A stretch of DNA of 64,000 nt from positions 88,455 to 152,454 of the forward strand of contig VSDK01004377.1 of the NCBI GenBank assembly GCA_009767595.1. Reading direction: 5' to 3'. A program made the position numbers and the translations under genes. The notes beneath the pieces are model-generated. The model had not been told where the DNA came from, searched no databases, and worked only from the letters and a program-made list of their open reading frames with translations. Below, piece after piece: positions 43,606 to 55,089 of the stretch (its first letter is position 1; each line of letters starts with the position of its first letter). This stretch comes from Symbiodinium kawagutii. Lineage: Eukaryota > Sar > Dinophyceae > Suessiales > Symbiodiniaceae.

Positions 43606-43939
43606 TCGGTTCATCGTCCACCGGCCATCTTCAAGGATCCAGCTTGCATCACTGCCAGCTCAGCCTGCCCATGCGAGCCAAGGAAAGTACTTCTTGGGCT
43701 GCAATTGTAGTTGGCTGATGCCCACCATGGGCATCCAGCAACAACCCGAAATATAACCAGCAACCAGTTGGTACATAAAGCCCATGAAATACCATGAGAA
43801 TACATCTTGACAATGAACGCAGGGGACCTTGCCATGGCTGATGTGCTTTTCCCCATCAATGATGAATCCCTGAACATCCCTGAACTGCTGTTCTCTACTC
43901 ACAAAGAAATTGTTTCTCCACGAAAATGATCTTGCTTTT

Positions 43940-43992
43940 ACCAAACATCATCTTGGAATGATTTGGTGTGCCCCTATTTGTGAGACATCCCT
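43940..43992 (-). mobile_element. Family A element, end fragment A12
   Basis: CTTGGAATGATTTGGTGTGCCCCTATTTGTGAGACATCCC; matches only the right third of family A. DLFPRIMADKVG is open on the minus strand just upstream. Confidence 0.5.
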
Positions 43993-43999
43993 ACTTTAT

Positions 44000-45360
44000 C
44001 AGCCATGATTCGGGGAAACAAATCGGCTATTCAGCTCTCCACTTAGCAAATATAATCATCATCTCTGGCTGCGAATCGCTCCCTCAACATTAAGGGTAGG
44101 TTAATGGCTTGAAGAGTGGGGCAAACATCCAAAGGTATCAGGTAGATCCAAATATGTGGCACGATTGTGGTTGCGTTCCCACTATCCTTCTTCTTATCAG
44201 TCAGTCAAATGATTCAACTGTCCATCATTGTTTGGCTATCATTGATTGCTCATATAGCATTTCTCAACCATCCTTAGCCCCTTGTCACTATTCAGCCTCC
44301 ACTCCATACTTGAAACTTGACACCAGCACCGCTGTCTGGGCTTACTCCCAGCCCAATGCCTGGACCAGGGTGCTGGCTCCTGCAATCCAAGGTGGAAAAC
44401 TGGTTGATGCATGGTTGATACTTGTTAGTAACACCTATTAATCAATCATGATTCAGCAAAAATGATAAATGGCTAATGATTGATGGTGAATCAACCATCG
44501 ATCATGTCACCTTTACCTCTTCATCCATAATGAACGTGGAAAGGCGTCCTTGATTGGAGGAATCGGCACCTGTCTAAATTTGTGATTGAGAGTTCCCATG
44601 TGCAATGTAGAAACAGTTGCTGCAAACAAGAACATTGGAAATCGACCAACAGATACGAAGTCACACAAACATGCGAACTATGGTTGATTTGTATTGCTAC
44701 TAACCAGTGGCCTCTATGAATAGTTAATTGATGGTTCTTTGTCGAGAAGGAAAACTTGATTGTTGTGGAGATCTTTGGAGCTACAAGCTGTTAGACAACG
44801 TATCATGTCGAGTCTTTGGCCGACACCGAAATGCGGCTTGGACATGCGATGATGGAGCGTTTTTTTTCTGAATAATGGTTGATCGTGGTTAGTTTAGTAA
44901 TGGATGTGGATAATAACTAGCCATGACAGGGAAAATGATTTATCATTTCTTTTCCCTCCCGAAAAAAGAGCTGCCCAAAATCAAACATCTCCAGCTTATT
45001 CCTTGTTTGGGTTCAAGGAAATCAAGAGTTTTGAAACTCTTTCAACGCTGCTTTGTCCATAAATGCATGTTTTCCCATGAAATTTCAATTTGTTGGGTGG
45101 CCTTACACCACAATGACCATGGAAATATCCGAATTGGCTGGTTGGCAATTCCTATTCCCCATTCTCTTGCCATCAATAACAATTATCAAGCATCTTTATC
45201 AACCAGTGTCATGATCAGTACACCTAATATTATCAACCATCATCGACTATCAACCATAGCAACTAATCATTATTGATCATTAACCATCATTCAACCATCA
45301 TTCACCACTATCAAGATCCATGGGATTGACTATAATTTACCTTCATTAACCAAACATTTG
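44000..45360. other. Gene-free stretch
   Basis: AT-rich with CATTCACC/TATCAACCATCA words at 45200-45350; no exon supported. Confidence 0.45.
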
Positions 45361-45384
45361 TCATGATCCATCGTCATTGGCTGC

Positions 45385-45505
45385 TGGTTACAGCACCAAC
45401 CCAGCTCCCAGATCCTAACGTCCCGTGCTCCACGGAACCTCCTGGGTGCGGCACCGCGACCTCATGGTGCTCAGAGACCTGCGCCGATCAGCACATGTGC
45501 TACGT
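45385..45505. other. GC-rich island, strand undecided
   Basis: Open both on the plus strand (TAPTQLPDPNVPCSTEPPGC) and on the minus strand (CADRRRSLSTMRSRCRTQEV). Probably an exon; minus is favoured only by context. Confidence 0.3.
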
Positions 45506-45519
45506 AGCAATGGTTGAGA

Positions 45520-46100
45520 GCGGTGGGTCTAATGATGGTCAATGCTACTGGATGGTCTAATCACAGTGTGCTTAAGAAGAGTTGATGGTTGATGACCAAT
45601 AGTGATGGCTAATGGGAAATGATGAATCATGATCAAAGGGTGATCATGATCAATGGTTGATAGTGTGGTTCATAGTTGCATGATTAATAGTGATGGTTAA
45701 CAAACAATTCATCTATGATTAATGGTTGATTAATAATAGTGGAGAATGATATTGAATGATAATGATTCATTGTTAATAATGGTTGATGGTTGATGTTGTG
45801 CAACAAGCAGCTTACAATGCTTAATAGTGATTGATAGTTGATAATTGCTTCATAATGGTTGAGAAATGAAATAATTGTGAACGGCTAATCAATGATTGCT
45901 TAGTGAATGGTTGATAATGGTCAATGATAAACGGTGCTAAATGACCAGTAATGGTTTCGGAGTAGTGAAGAACAAGGGTTGATTCATTGAATTCTAGAAT
46001 GTTTGATGATCAATTATGGCTGACAATGGTTCATATTGGCTGAAACTTGTTTGTAATATAGGTAGAAGAATCAACAATTGAAGGGAATACAATTAATGGT
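45520..46100. repeat. Degenerate TGATGGTTGATAATGG block
   Basis: Dense degenerate array with G on the plus strand, directly after a block with C on the plus strand (45200-45350). Confidence 0.7.
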
Positions 46101-46965
46101 TGATGACGGTTATTGATGGTAGAGCCATACCAAGCAGGGTATGCACATAACCTATATGTATATAAATACGTGATATGAATCGGATTGAACCCTGTCAATA
46201 TTAATCATGCGCACTATGTATAGGATACTCGAGAATATGGATCTACCAGTGACCATCAATGCTGAATGGGGGTTCATAACCACTAACAACCTGAATTGGA
46301 GGCCTGGATGGTACGAATTCCCGGCCACACCGCCTCATGGTATCCGGGAGAGGAACATTGAATCGTTCATGCTATTGAATAGATGATCCAAATCAACGGC
46401 CAGGGTCAGTCCTCACCAAGTGTGCTGTACAGCCATTAGCAAATACAGTAAGACCATTGGTTGATCAACCTGGGGTCATAACCTAAAACAGTAGCGTAGT
46501 GCAACACTGCAACGCCCAACTGGGCCTGACTCAACTGCAACTGGAGGCTTAGGTTGATGAAGCTGGCCCCTGCTAGCAGTAGGGGCGATCAATTTTTCGC
46601 TACGTTACGTCAGGAAGCGAATGGCAATGTCTTGTGTCCAATGTTTGTATACTCAACCAATTGTTGTACCCCTGGCTATATCAACCCCTTGTTGCTGGTT
46701 GTACAACCTGTGGTTGTATCATCCCCTGGTTGCATCAACCAATAGTTGTATGAATCCCGGCTGAATCCCTTGTTGTATCAATCATGCAGTCGAGAAGCTC
46801 TTATCCCCGTGAAGGCGCTGCTGAGCATGGCTGGACCTCAAGCTCAGCATCCCGTTCCAGGTGAAAGGAACCACCTCCATCTGCCTAGTTTCGATCATTG
46901 TCATTTGATGCTTACGGGTGGGACAAATACTGATGATGCTTGATTGGTGTCCATCCATTTGGTAG
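46100..46965. other. Mixed low-complexity sequence with one possible exon
   Basis: GTTGTATCAACCCCTGGTTG-type words at 46650-46790. 46790-46880 is GC-richer and open on both strands (minus NGMLSLRSSHAQQRLHGDKS). Confidence 0.3.
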
Positions 46966-46966
46966 T

Positions 46967-47031
46967 TTAGATCAACATAGATCAACATAGATCAACATAG
47001 ATTGACATAGATCAACATAGATCAACATCAT
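46967..47031. repeat. 12-bp tandem repeat (GATCAACATA GA family)
   Basis: Five near-perfect copies of ATCAACATAGAT. Confidence 0.95.
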
Positions 47032-47039
47032 TTGGGACA

Positions 47040-48430
47040 GAACTTTGATCGGTGCTGTAGAGTCTGTAGAGTGGTTGGAGTTAACGCAGATTTTCCCCAG
47101 TCAATTGGTGCAGAGTCGGCTGCTTTCAGCTGGGTGACGCTGCCACAAGCGCTCTACGATTCCACAACGCGTCCTTAAGATTAGGCTTAACGTGTCTAAA
47201 CACCATGAAGAATTGAAACCTGGCCAATGGTGGCTGGAGTTGCTGGTTGGGAGGGTGATCAATCAAAATAATGGCAATTGGTGGGATCAAACGCAACTAA
47301 TTTTAAGAGATATATCAACCAATGTTTAGACGTTGCTCGACCAATATGAAAACTCTCCCAGCATTTGTATAGATGGCTCATTCTCAGGCTTTGCAGCAGG
47401 TTAGTTTAGTAGCAGAACTAAGATATGATCAACACTTTTGCACACTTACTAACCATTCAAACATTCACTATCATTAATTTAAACCTTGTTAAATGCTATA
47501 TAATATTGATGGGCAAAGACCTTTAAAATCCTCTAACCAATACATAAAAGGTGTTGATAGGGAAACCCATGATGGAAAGGGTATTCAAAGATGACCACTC
47601 TCCGTAACTTGAAACACAGAGAGTATCAGCAGGTTGGACCTCACATCGGGCAATGCAGGATTTGCTAGCCATGCATGATATTGAATGGAGGCGTACTAGC
47701 TACTACCTCTGCTAGTGAAAGGTGCCACACAGCATATCAATGTAAACTCACCATGCTGCAGCGAGTGCTTCTCTCAGACAAGTTGCACTGCGATTGCACC
47801 AAGGCTTTTTGTGTTTCCTGAGGATCGGCATGTGGCCACTGCGTGACAAGTCCGTGATCCTACTTGTTGGTTGCAGCAGTATTGCTACACCGAAATATCT
47901 GCCAACGACCGTACTATTGTTTCATCGATTGCTATCACTGGGGCCATCTTTCCAAGTTGCAATTTATGCTTCTTGGAAGGAAACTAGTGCCAGTCTCAAA
48001 CTGACCTACTGGCAGTTTTACCGTAGCATTTACCAGGTTTATCCGTTCCATTGCCACAGTTGGCACGACCTCTACTAATCACTGAACATCCCTCCCCTTG
48101 TTAATTCACCATGACATCTTCAGCTACTCACCTTTGTGCTGACTCCTCACAGTTGGTGGGTATTTTGTTCCATTCAACAAAAGATAAAGGCACGCAATGC
48201 TTCGACTTCCATCGCGATGGCGCATCCTACATTCAATGACAGTGAACCACTGTTCATGATTGATAGTTACTGTCAACTATCGAAAATGGCTTTACTTCTC
48301 ATCAACCATAGTTTCATTCCGCTTTCAACGGATTCCGTTCTTCACTGGGTTGGTTGATGGGAAAATCCGCAGAAAACCGTTGTCTTCACCACCAATCAAG
48401 TTATAGAGGGTTCCTGTAGATATTCCCAGT
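47040..48430. other. Stretch without supported gene
   Basis: A GC-richer patch at 47090-47175 is open on both strands. Plus-strand frames at 47794-48078 and 48136-48357 lack recognisable domains. Confidence 0.35.
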
Positions 48431-48439
48431 AACTATTTC

Positions 48440-48519
48440 TTGGACTTCTGCAACGATGCTGCCACTGTTGCCCAGCCGCAACCCCGCCATGGCAGGCCTG
48501 CAGTCCATGGAAATTCAAA
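48440..48519 (-). CDS. Possible minus-strand exon next to an assembly gap
   Basis: The minus strand reads MDCRPAMAGLRLGNSGSIVA and EVQEIV; its upstream part is lost in the gap. Confidence 0.35.
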
Positions 48520-48529
48520 NNNNNNNNNN
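48520..48529. other. Assembly gap, 10 N
   Basis: Run of ten N. Confidence 1.
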
Positions 48530-48614
48530 AACCGCTTCCACCTCAATGACGAGTCCAGTTGGCTGCTAAGTTGTCAGAGGGATTTGATCATCAACTTATC
48601 AACGGTCAGGGACG

Positions 48615-48840
48615 TGTATATGCGTGTATATATATATATACATATTTATATAGGAAATTTGAACATACATGAAAATATATAGGAATATGATCATCAAAAA
48701 AATACATACTATGAACAACATACCTATATATATATGTATATATACATGTATATAAATGAATAATATATATATATATATATTATAGTGTAATATATCTCCA
48801 TATATATATATATATATGCATATATACGCATGGTAAATCT
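48615..48840. repeat. (TA)n-rich tract with hairpin potential
   Basis: Several (TA)6-12 runs (48625-48645, 48722-48745, 48765-48785, 48800-48820) that can pair with one another. Confidence 0.85.
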
Positions 48841-49339
48841 CATATGGGGTGCATAAACATATCTCTTGACCAACACCTGGGGTGTAAAATATACGCCAAG
48901 CATTGTGGAGATAAACTACAAAACACGCGGGATGTATTGAAAAATCGCAAGGAAATGTACACAGCGTAATTAAGAATATAATCAACAATCACATATACTC
49001 AGGGATATTGCAACATGAGTTGTTGATACGGGACAGGCACCGATAACGAGGAGGAACTACGACATGGACAATGAGAATGCAACGAAGCTGCACTCACCTG
49101 GAAAATTGCAGGTGGCACAGCCATGGAGTTGGCTAATGTTGGTCACCATACCATGAGGAGAACATCCATGCACAGTGAAAGGTCCATATCAAGCATCACA
49201 TTGGCGGCCTTATGGACTAGGACGCTCATACACCCTATAGCAGGCGATACACAGCAACCAGTGAACAGACATGTCAACATATATCAATATATATCAACCA
49301 ACCAGCTAAGACTTATGATTTCAGGGCAGGTCATTAGTT

Positions 49340-49600
49340 TATTGTGCGAGGTACATCATGGTACATGGAATGAAGAAAGCCACTCCTGAGTTTTTGACGG
49401 CCAGCAGCTCGCAGAAGGATCCACCATAGTTGCCTCAGCAACATGACCCACGTTGGGAATGCACTTAGCAGCATCTGAACTGAACTGACATGATCCTGAA
49501 TCCATCTACAGTAGCGGCCCAGTGCAAGGACTCTTCTCATCGCAAACATCTCGATTCTGAAAACACAGTGTGGTGGTTGGTCTTGAAATCTCACCTCGTC
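49340..49600 (-). CDS. Minus-strand exon region, unrecognised
   Basis: The minus strand reads MFAMRRVLALGRYCRWIQDH, VSSVQMLLSAFPTWVMLLRQ and LWWILLRAAGRQKLRSGFLH. Hydrophobic and helical; could contain a membrane-associated segment. Boundaries approximate. Confidence 0.4.
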
Positions 49601-49794
49601 CCAAAGCATTGTCTTTTTCGACTAGCCCCAATATTTGGCCAGCGAGGAACATCAAACTTCGCAGTATTGATCTCATATAGATGTTTTTTTTCCTACAGTA
49701 CTCAGCACTACCCATCTCTCACTGGTTCCCTGCATGGATTAGCAATATAGATCAATCCAGTATCCCGGTAACAACTGTCAGTCACATCAACGCC

Positions 49795-49863
49795 TCTCCT
49801 TTGTCACCGAGGCCACGAACAATCTCTCAGCAATGGCTTTGACGTCTTCCAGCTGGCCTCAGT
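49795..49863 (-). CDS. Small minus-strand exon
   Basis: After a CTGAG/G acceptor-like site the minus strand reads QLEDVKAIAERLFVASVTKE and RR. Strongly helical. Confidence 0.45.
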
Positions 49864-50489
49864 ACCAGCAAGGGACCCCATGGTGGATAGTAACCAGCGT
49901 TGCAATCGCAAATAAGAAGGGAAAATCATCTACTAACAATATGCAGAATAGTGGTATACCGGTATACCCACATGTATAGATATTTGAAGGTAAATTAGGA
50001 CCTGTCCAAGGTAAGTGTCAGGGTTGGTTTATCAAGATTGATCTCTGATTGCTCTTGGTGAACAGGCCAAACAATGCCTGCGAGAGTCAATCGCTGTTGT
50101 TCTGATGTTCACCTTCTGTATGCACAATCTGTTGTGATTATGTTCACCGCACCCAAATCCGTAGTGAAACACTAATACACGTGGCTGCAAAATAACTGTC
50201 CACAGATTTGGTCGCGACCATCAAGAAATTGTGTGTTTGACCTCGAAAGACAAAGGGAAACTGACAAACTTATGCCCCTTCTGTTCACGTCCCAGAAATA
50301 AACCTACCAAAGGAACTGCTCTTCCCCCTGTCCGGTGCGGCATTTGGTAGTGTCCCATAACCTACAGGATTCACCAGCATTGGTCATATCCCCAGGAAGA
50401 TTGTTCGGTCGGTTGGTTGATTGGTCGATTGGTTTGTTATGGTTGTTGGTTGGTTGGTCCGTTGGTTTGTTGGCTGGTTAGTTCGATCT

Positions 50490-50795
50490 CTAGCAGCACT
50501 GGTTACATCCCCATGATTGTTGGTGACATCCACAACAATGACTGAGGCGAAAAAAACACTGTGCAGTCTGTGCAGCACAGCTGCACAACCCAAGTGCCCG
50601 ATGCTGAGCATCCCTGGCAATTGGTACATCGGCATTCAGCTCCTCTGTGCTGGGCCTGATCTCCACCTTGGTCAGCCATCCACACTGCTGATGTCTTCCA
50701 AGGGTCGGATTTGCCGCAAAAAGATGATTGGTAGGTCTTTGCTGGTAGGATATGTTTGGGGAAATGGTTTCCTTTCCGGGTTGACATGGTGGTTT
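50490..50795 (-). CDS. Minus-strand exon following introner A10
   Basis: Begins AAACCACC after TTTTAAG and reads KPPCQPGKETISPNISYQQR, PTNHLFAANPTLGRHQQCGW, LTKVEIRPSTEELNADVPIA and RDAQHRALGLCSC. The first three residues (KPP) come from the element. The end is not defined; part of the 3' half may be intronic. Product unknown. Confidence 0.5.
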   Translation of the reverse strand, partial: KPPCQPGKETISPNISYQQRPTNHLFAANPTLGRHQQCGWLTKVEIRPSTEELNADVPIARDAQHRALGLCSCAAQTAQCFFRLSHCCGCHQQSWGCNQCC

Positions 50796-50888
50796 CTTAA
50801 AATAGGGGTACCCCAAAAATGCTTGGCTTACAAATATAAATGGTTAATAATGGATGATTTGGTGGCACCCCTATTTTGAGAAACACCC
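50788..50888 (-). mobile_element. Family A introner-like element, copy A10 (near-complete)
   Basis: Ends GGTGGTTTCTTAAAATAGGG (plus) and CCCCTATTTTGAGAAACACCC, with inner GGGGTACCCC. On the minus strand 50796-50886 is a 91-nt GT...AG intron in phase 0 joining ...VMVSTW to KPPCQPG.... The length is not a multiple of three, so the two flanking frames agree only after removal. Confidence 0.85.
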
Positions 50889-51002
50889 ACGTGGAAACCA
50901 TGACAATTTGAAGACGAACAACAGATTTTTGGGTGTCCCACTGCAGCTCCAGCCGCAAGGTCCGGCTCTGCACCTGGGAGAGTGACAACCAGCCGTCGGA
51001 TG
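50887..51002 (-). CDS. Minus-strand exon preceding introner A10
   Basis: The minus strand reads TSDGWLSLSQVQSRTLRLEL, QWDTQKSVVRLQIVMVSTW, ending TGG/GTGTTT at the element's terminal repeat. 5' boundary uncertain. Confidence 0.55.
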
Positions 51003-51004
51003 TG

Positions 51005-51700
51005 AGTTAATGGTGAGTTCATGCTGAGTAATGTGCTTGGGTAGTGGTCAATTGATGGTTTGTTGATGATTAGCGAATGGTTAAGTCGGTTCGATGATGG
51101 TAAGTTGATGGGGTTGATGAAGGGTCAAGTGATGATTAAATGGTCAATTGACGGTCGATGAATGCTCAATTCAATTGACTTTTTTAATGGTTGATGGATG
51201 GTCAGTTAATGCTTTATTGGCAGCCAGCTAGTGGTTTACAACGACTATTAATGCATAGCGTTGGTGGCTAATAATGGTGGAATAATGGATAGGCAAGGAA
51301 TGGTTATCAGTGCATCATGGTGGTACAATGGTTAACATTTGGGAACCATGGTTAAGCTTGGGATCAAGAATGATCAACAATGGACATAGCTAAAAGTGGT
51401 TGTGAATGGATGGCAATGGTAAGGGATAAAGGGAAAATGGTACATCATGGCGACATATTAATGGGTATATATGATGGTGATCTGACGCCTGTTTACGGGT
51501 AATATCTGGCGACAGTGATGGCTGAACGTTTATGCAATTGTGCAATGGTTGATGATGGAATGGCCATCCAGAATTGTGCCAAATGATTATCGTTCAAGGT
51601 TTGCGATACCCGACAATAATTCTTAGCTCATGGTGATTAAATGTTCGATCAATAATTGATCATGGGCAATCGGTCAAAAAGCTGGTAAGTGATGGTTGGT
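51005..51700. repeat. Degenerate TTGATGGTTAATGG block
   Basis: Low-complexity array with G on the plus strand; no exon. Confidence 0.7.
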
Positions 51701-52197
51701 GTACAAACTTGAAAGAACTGCAATATTGACAAATAAGAACAACAAACATCTCTAATGGCACATGACATGATCGTACGATCGCAGAGATGCGAAAAATCAA
51801 CACTTGTCAGGACAGTGACAGGGAGATAGCTCCAGTTGATTTGTCAAGATTTATATCATTTCATTATTCATAAAAAGCACTAGCCCAACTATGATAAGAG
51901 TACAACTGTACAACCCCGTTAAAAGAAGATCTACATCCCAAAAAGAAGTGGGGATTGGGCACAAATGACAAAGACAAACAACACTAGCGCTGCCAGTACC
52001 TGAGCTTACACAGCACCAGCCGCCAAGGACACCAGCATCCCAATCAAATCCAAACAAGAACGACAAGAATTAATTCAGCCTATCAAATAGTAGCCAATCA
52101 AACAATTAATCCCAATCAAAATAACCAGTGGCCAACAAGAAGACCAAGAACATCAGCAACAACAAAACAACGAATAAGTACATCCAATATATAGAAA

Positions 52198-52268
52198 CAA
52201 CATCAACATCAACAACAACAACAACAACATCATCAACACCAACATCATCAACAACAACCACGACAACC

Positions 52269-52326
<58 letters not shown>

Positions 52327-52330
52327 CCCA
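52198..52330. repeat. (CAA)n / (ATC) microsatellite
   Basis: Compound trinucleotide array, pure CAA from about 52270 to 52327. Confidence 0.95.
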
Positions 52331-52404
52331 ATTACTGTATGACGTTTGATCATCAAAAGTAATCAGTTAAACTGAATTGACCTCTTCTTAATTGCTAGTT
52401 CATA

Positions 52405-52530
52405 CCCGGAGATGGCCATTGATGGCCAGCAACCGCTGGCTGAGATCCCCCACTGGATTGGCTATGTCCACCTGCCGACCCTGAGGTTTCTCTGGATTCG
52501 GCCGCCTAGCACAACAGCCCAAGCGGCTTG
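52405..52530 (-). CDS. Minus-strand exon, unrecognised
   Basis: The minus strand reads IHVPSRLGCCARRPNPEKPQ, GRQVDIANPVGDLSQRLLAI and NGHLR. Good coding composition, product unknown. Confidence 0.5.
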
Positions 52531-52699
52531 GTACGTGTATCCCTGCGATTCTTAGGTGTATACATGCCATTGGACTAATCATGTGTACATCACAGTTCCT
52601 GATGGTTTGTTCATGTCGAACAATGGTGAATGACATTTGAAAACAAGTTCACAATGAATCTAACTGGTTAACTGTCTGTTGATGTCTGTTGTACAAGTT

Positions 52700-52790
52700 G
52701 GTTAGCATGACGGTTCCGGATGCACCTCAGCACCCATCGTGGATAACCATCAACGGAATCTGCCTCGGCAAAAACACAGAACACTTTCTG
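52700..52790 (-). CDS. Small minus-strand exon
   Basis: The minus strand reads VFAEADSVDGYPRWVLRCIR and NRHANQ. Confidence 0.45.
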
Positions 52791-52929
52791 AAAAGTGGTT
52801 GGTTGTTGATGATTTACGATTGGTTGATAAATTGTGGTTGGTTGATAGGGGTTGAAGTGGTTAGACCTAGTTCTGTTCACTGAATTAGATCCCTGGGTTG
52901 CTCGGTTGATTGGTTGATTCAGGCGGGTC

Positions 52930-53190
52930 TGAGCACAGATTCCCTGGGTTGATCAGGCTTCTGGGGAGGCCAGGGGTTCTGATCGCAACGGGAAGGGATA
53001 AAGTGCATCTTCTCTATATCAACACCTGGAGTCATTTTTGATACTGCTGTGTCAAGGTCCTTAACAATCACTTGGGCTGACACAAATACCGAAAAGAAAC
53101 ACTGCGGAACAAAGCACAGTCCATTGGGCCGCCCCAATCGCCACACTGGGGAACTGACCGTACCATCAGAGTGCATGGTTCCGCGGTGAA
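52930..53190 (-). CDS. Minus-strand exon region, unrecognised
   Basis: The minus strand reads SDGTVSSPVWRLGRPNGLCF, FVSAQVIVKDLDTAVSKMTP, GVDIEKMHFIPSRCDQNPWP and PQKPDQPRE. Largest well-formed exon candidate of the minus block nearest the strand switch. No family recognised. Confidence 0.5.
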
Positions 53191-53234
53191 ACATCAAACA
53201 TCCCTCAACTTTTGAGCAGTCTCTTATCTACCTG

Positions 53235-53440
53235 TTATCAATTCTCTTGATTCCACACGCTGAGCAGCCGCAACAAGCCAGGAAGTGTACACTATCATGA
53301 CTCATCATCACAAGTAGAGTTTGGCACAGCTGCAGTGAAAACTTGGAATTCTCATCGTGCCACGTCAGAGTAGATGTGCTGCCAATGACTTCTTGCCGAA
53401 TGATGTGGGAAAATGATTTTCGGCAATGTCTCCGTTGCAA
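53235..53440 (-). CDS. Minus-strand exon region, unrecognised
   Basis: The minus strand reads CRKSFSHIIRQEVIGSTSTL, TWHDENSKFSLQLCQTLLVM and MSHDSVHFLACCGCSACGIK. Continues the coding-like run of 52.9-53.2 kb in another frame. Confidence 0.45.
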
Positions 53441-54039
53441 GACTTAATGACGTAGTTCCCTTAAGTGGCTGCGGTTAGTTTTGCAACGGCCCTCTCTAAC
53501 ACCCTCAAGAGCCCCTGGTGTTACCTCTTGTCTTCACAAGTCTCAATCCAAAGCGCAGTGCAGTTAAAGTAATCCGGAAACATCCCATGTCAGCTATCAA
53601 ATTTTCGACAGCACAAACACGAATGCGCAACTGTCAATGGTCTTACCCCCAAAAACAATTTTCGTGCAGAAACATGGAAACAAGCGTCAACTGCATCATT
53701 TCTGGAGCCCATCTTGGCATAGCATTTGACCCCTCGAAACGACCGAAACAGCTGTGCAGTCAGGTACTGTTTCGTCTCTCAGGCCACGCCGACAGCTACG
53801 TTTCAGTTGCGGTTCAACCGTCACCGTTCAGGTGTGTACAGGAAGGTCATCACCTAAGCCACGAGTGGTTTATAGTGGTGAATGATCATAAATAATAAGG
53901 GTTAAAAGATCCGGTTGATTGATGATTGGTGAATGTTTATGAATGTTTTCCAACTGGTCAATGATGGTTTTGTTCATTAATGGTCCGCGGAACATTGATC
54001 ATGAAGAACTATCATTGATCATCTGGAGCTGCTATGTTC

Positions 54040-54560
54040 TCTGCACCTAAAATGAAGTGCTACAGCAACCCCCGGCTGTGAAGGAGATGCACAAAGGACC
54101 TCAGCTCCACGTCCTGCAGATTTCTTATCCTGTTGTTGTGGCAACTTGTAAGAAATCAATGTACAATCATCCATAGCCACGCAGCTGAAGGCAGACCGAG
54201 GATAGGATCTGTTGAATATTAGTGCAGTGGCCAAAATCATCCAAAATCCATAGTGGCACTGGTTCAGAAAACACTTATATGCAACGGGAATGTGTGGAAC
54301 TTCGTGTAGCACTGCATGCCATTCGGAGGTCACCAATTGCTCAAGAACCTGTCCACAGCCCACCTCGGACCCTGCAATTTTATTGTGGAGCTGCCATGAT
54401 CGGCACTCTGCAGATGGCTTCCCAGATCTTCTGCGCAAGAACTGTACAAGAGAAAACAACAGGATCTCGGAAAACAACCTGAAGCACAGGGTGCTGACGC
54501 GCTTGACGGAGCTACTCGCTGCGCTCCAGGTTTCGACCTACCCTCAGCATCCCCCAGCCA
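54040..54560 (-). CDS. Minus-strand exon cluster, unrecognised
   Basis: 54.06-54.19 kb reads AMDDCTLISYKLPQQQDKKS and AGRGAEVLCASPSQPGVAVA; 54.33-54.45 kb reads RSGKPSAECRSWQLHNKIAG and SEVGCGQVLEQLVTSEWHAV; 54.48-54.56 kb reads GDAEGRSKPGAQRVAPSSAS. Frames differ, so at least three exons. Internal CAG/GG sites suggest small introns. Product unknown. Confidence 0.4.
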
Positions 54561-55089
54561 TTTGCTGAGAAGGGATGCTTTGATGAAATTGTATTGCTGG
54601 AACATGTCACTCGTTGAGTCATATCAATAAAATTGACTTGATGATCATGGATGTTGCAGTTTGAAACAACCAAAGAAATGCACCGACCACAAGATAATAC
54701 CAAACCGTCTGAAACAGCACCAAGCATAATAAGAGGAGACTTCTATCTCTGGGCTATGCATACAAACATACTTTCTAGCTGCTACTCAGGCGCCCACCTA
54801 CATACCAACATTACAGAAACCTATGCATGTATAGTTGCATTGCATTCCATTCAATTCCGTAACATTGGGCTGCACTACACTACATCCTACATACCTGCAC
54901 CATTGAATGGGCTACCTTTTGACCTATGATACCAATAAAGTTGATCGGAACAAGAAAAGTTGGTCGGAACAAGAATTTAAGTATGACCAAGAATCATGTA
55001 CTGGAAATGATCACCTTCGCAGGATGTGTGCTCAAGCAGCCATTGCAAGCAACCATCTTGGTTCTGAATATCCATTCCATCTGTGTAAT

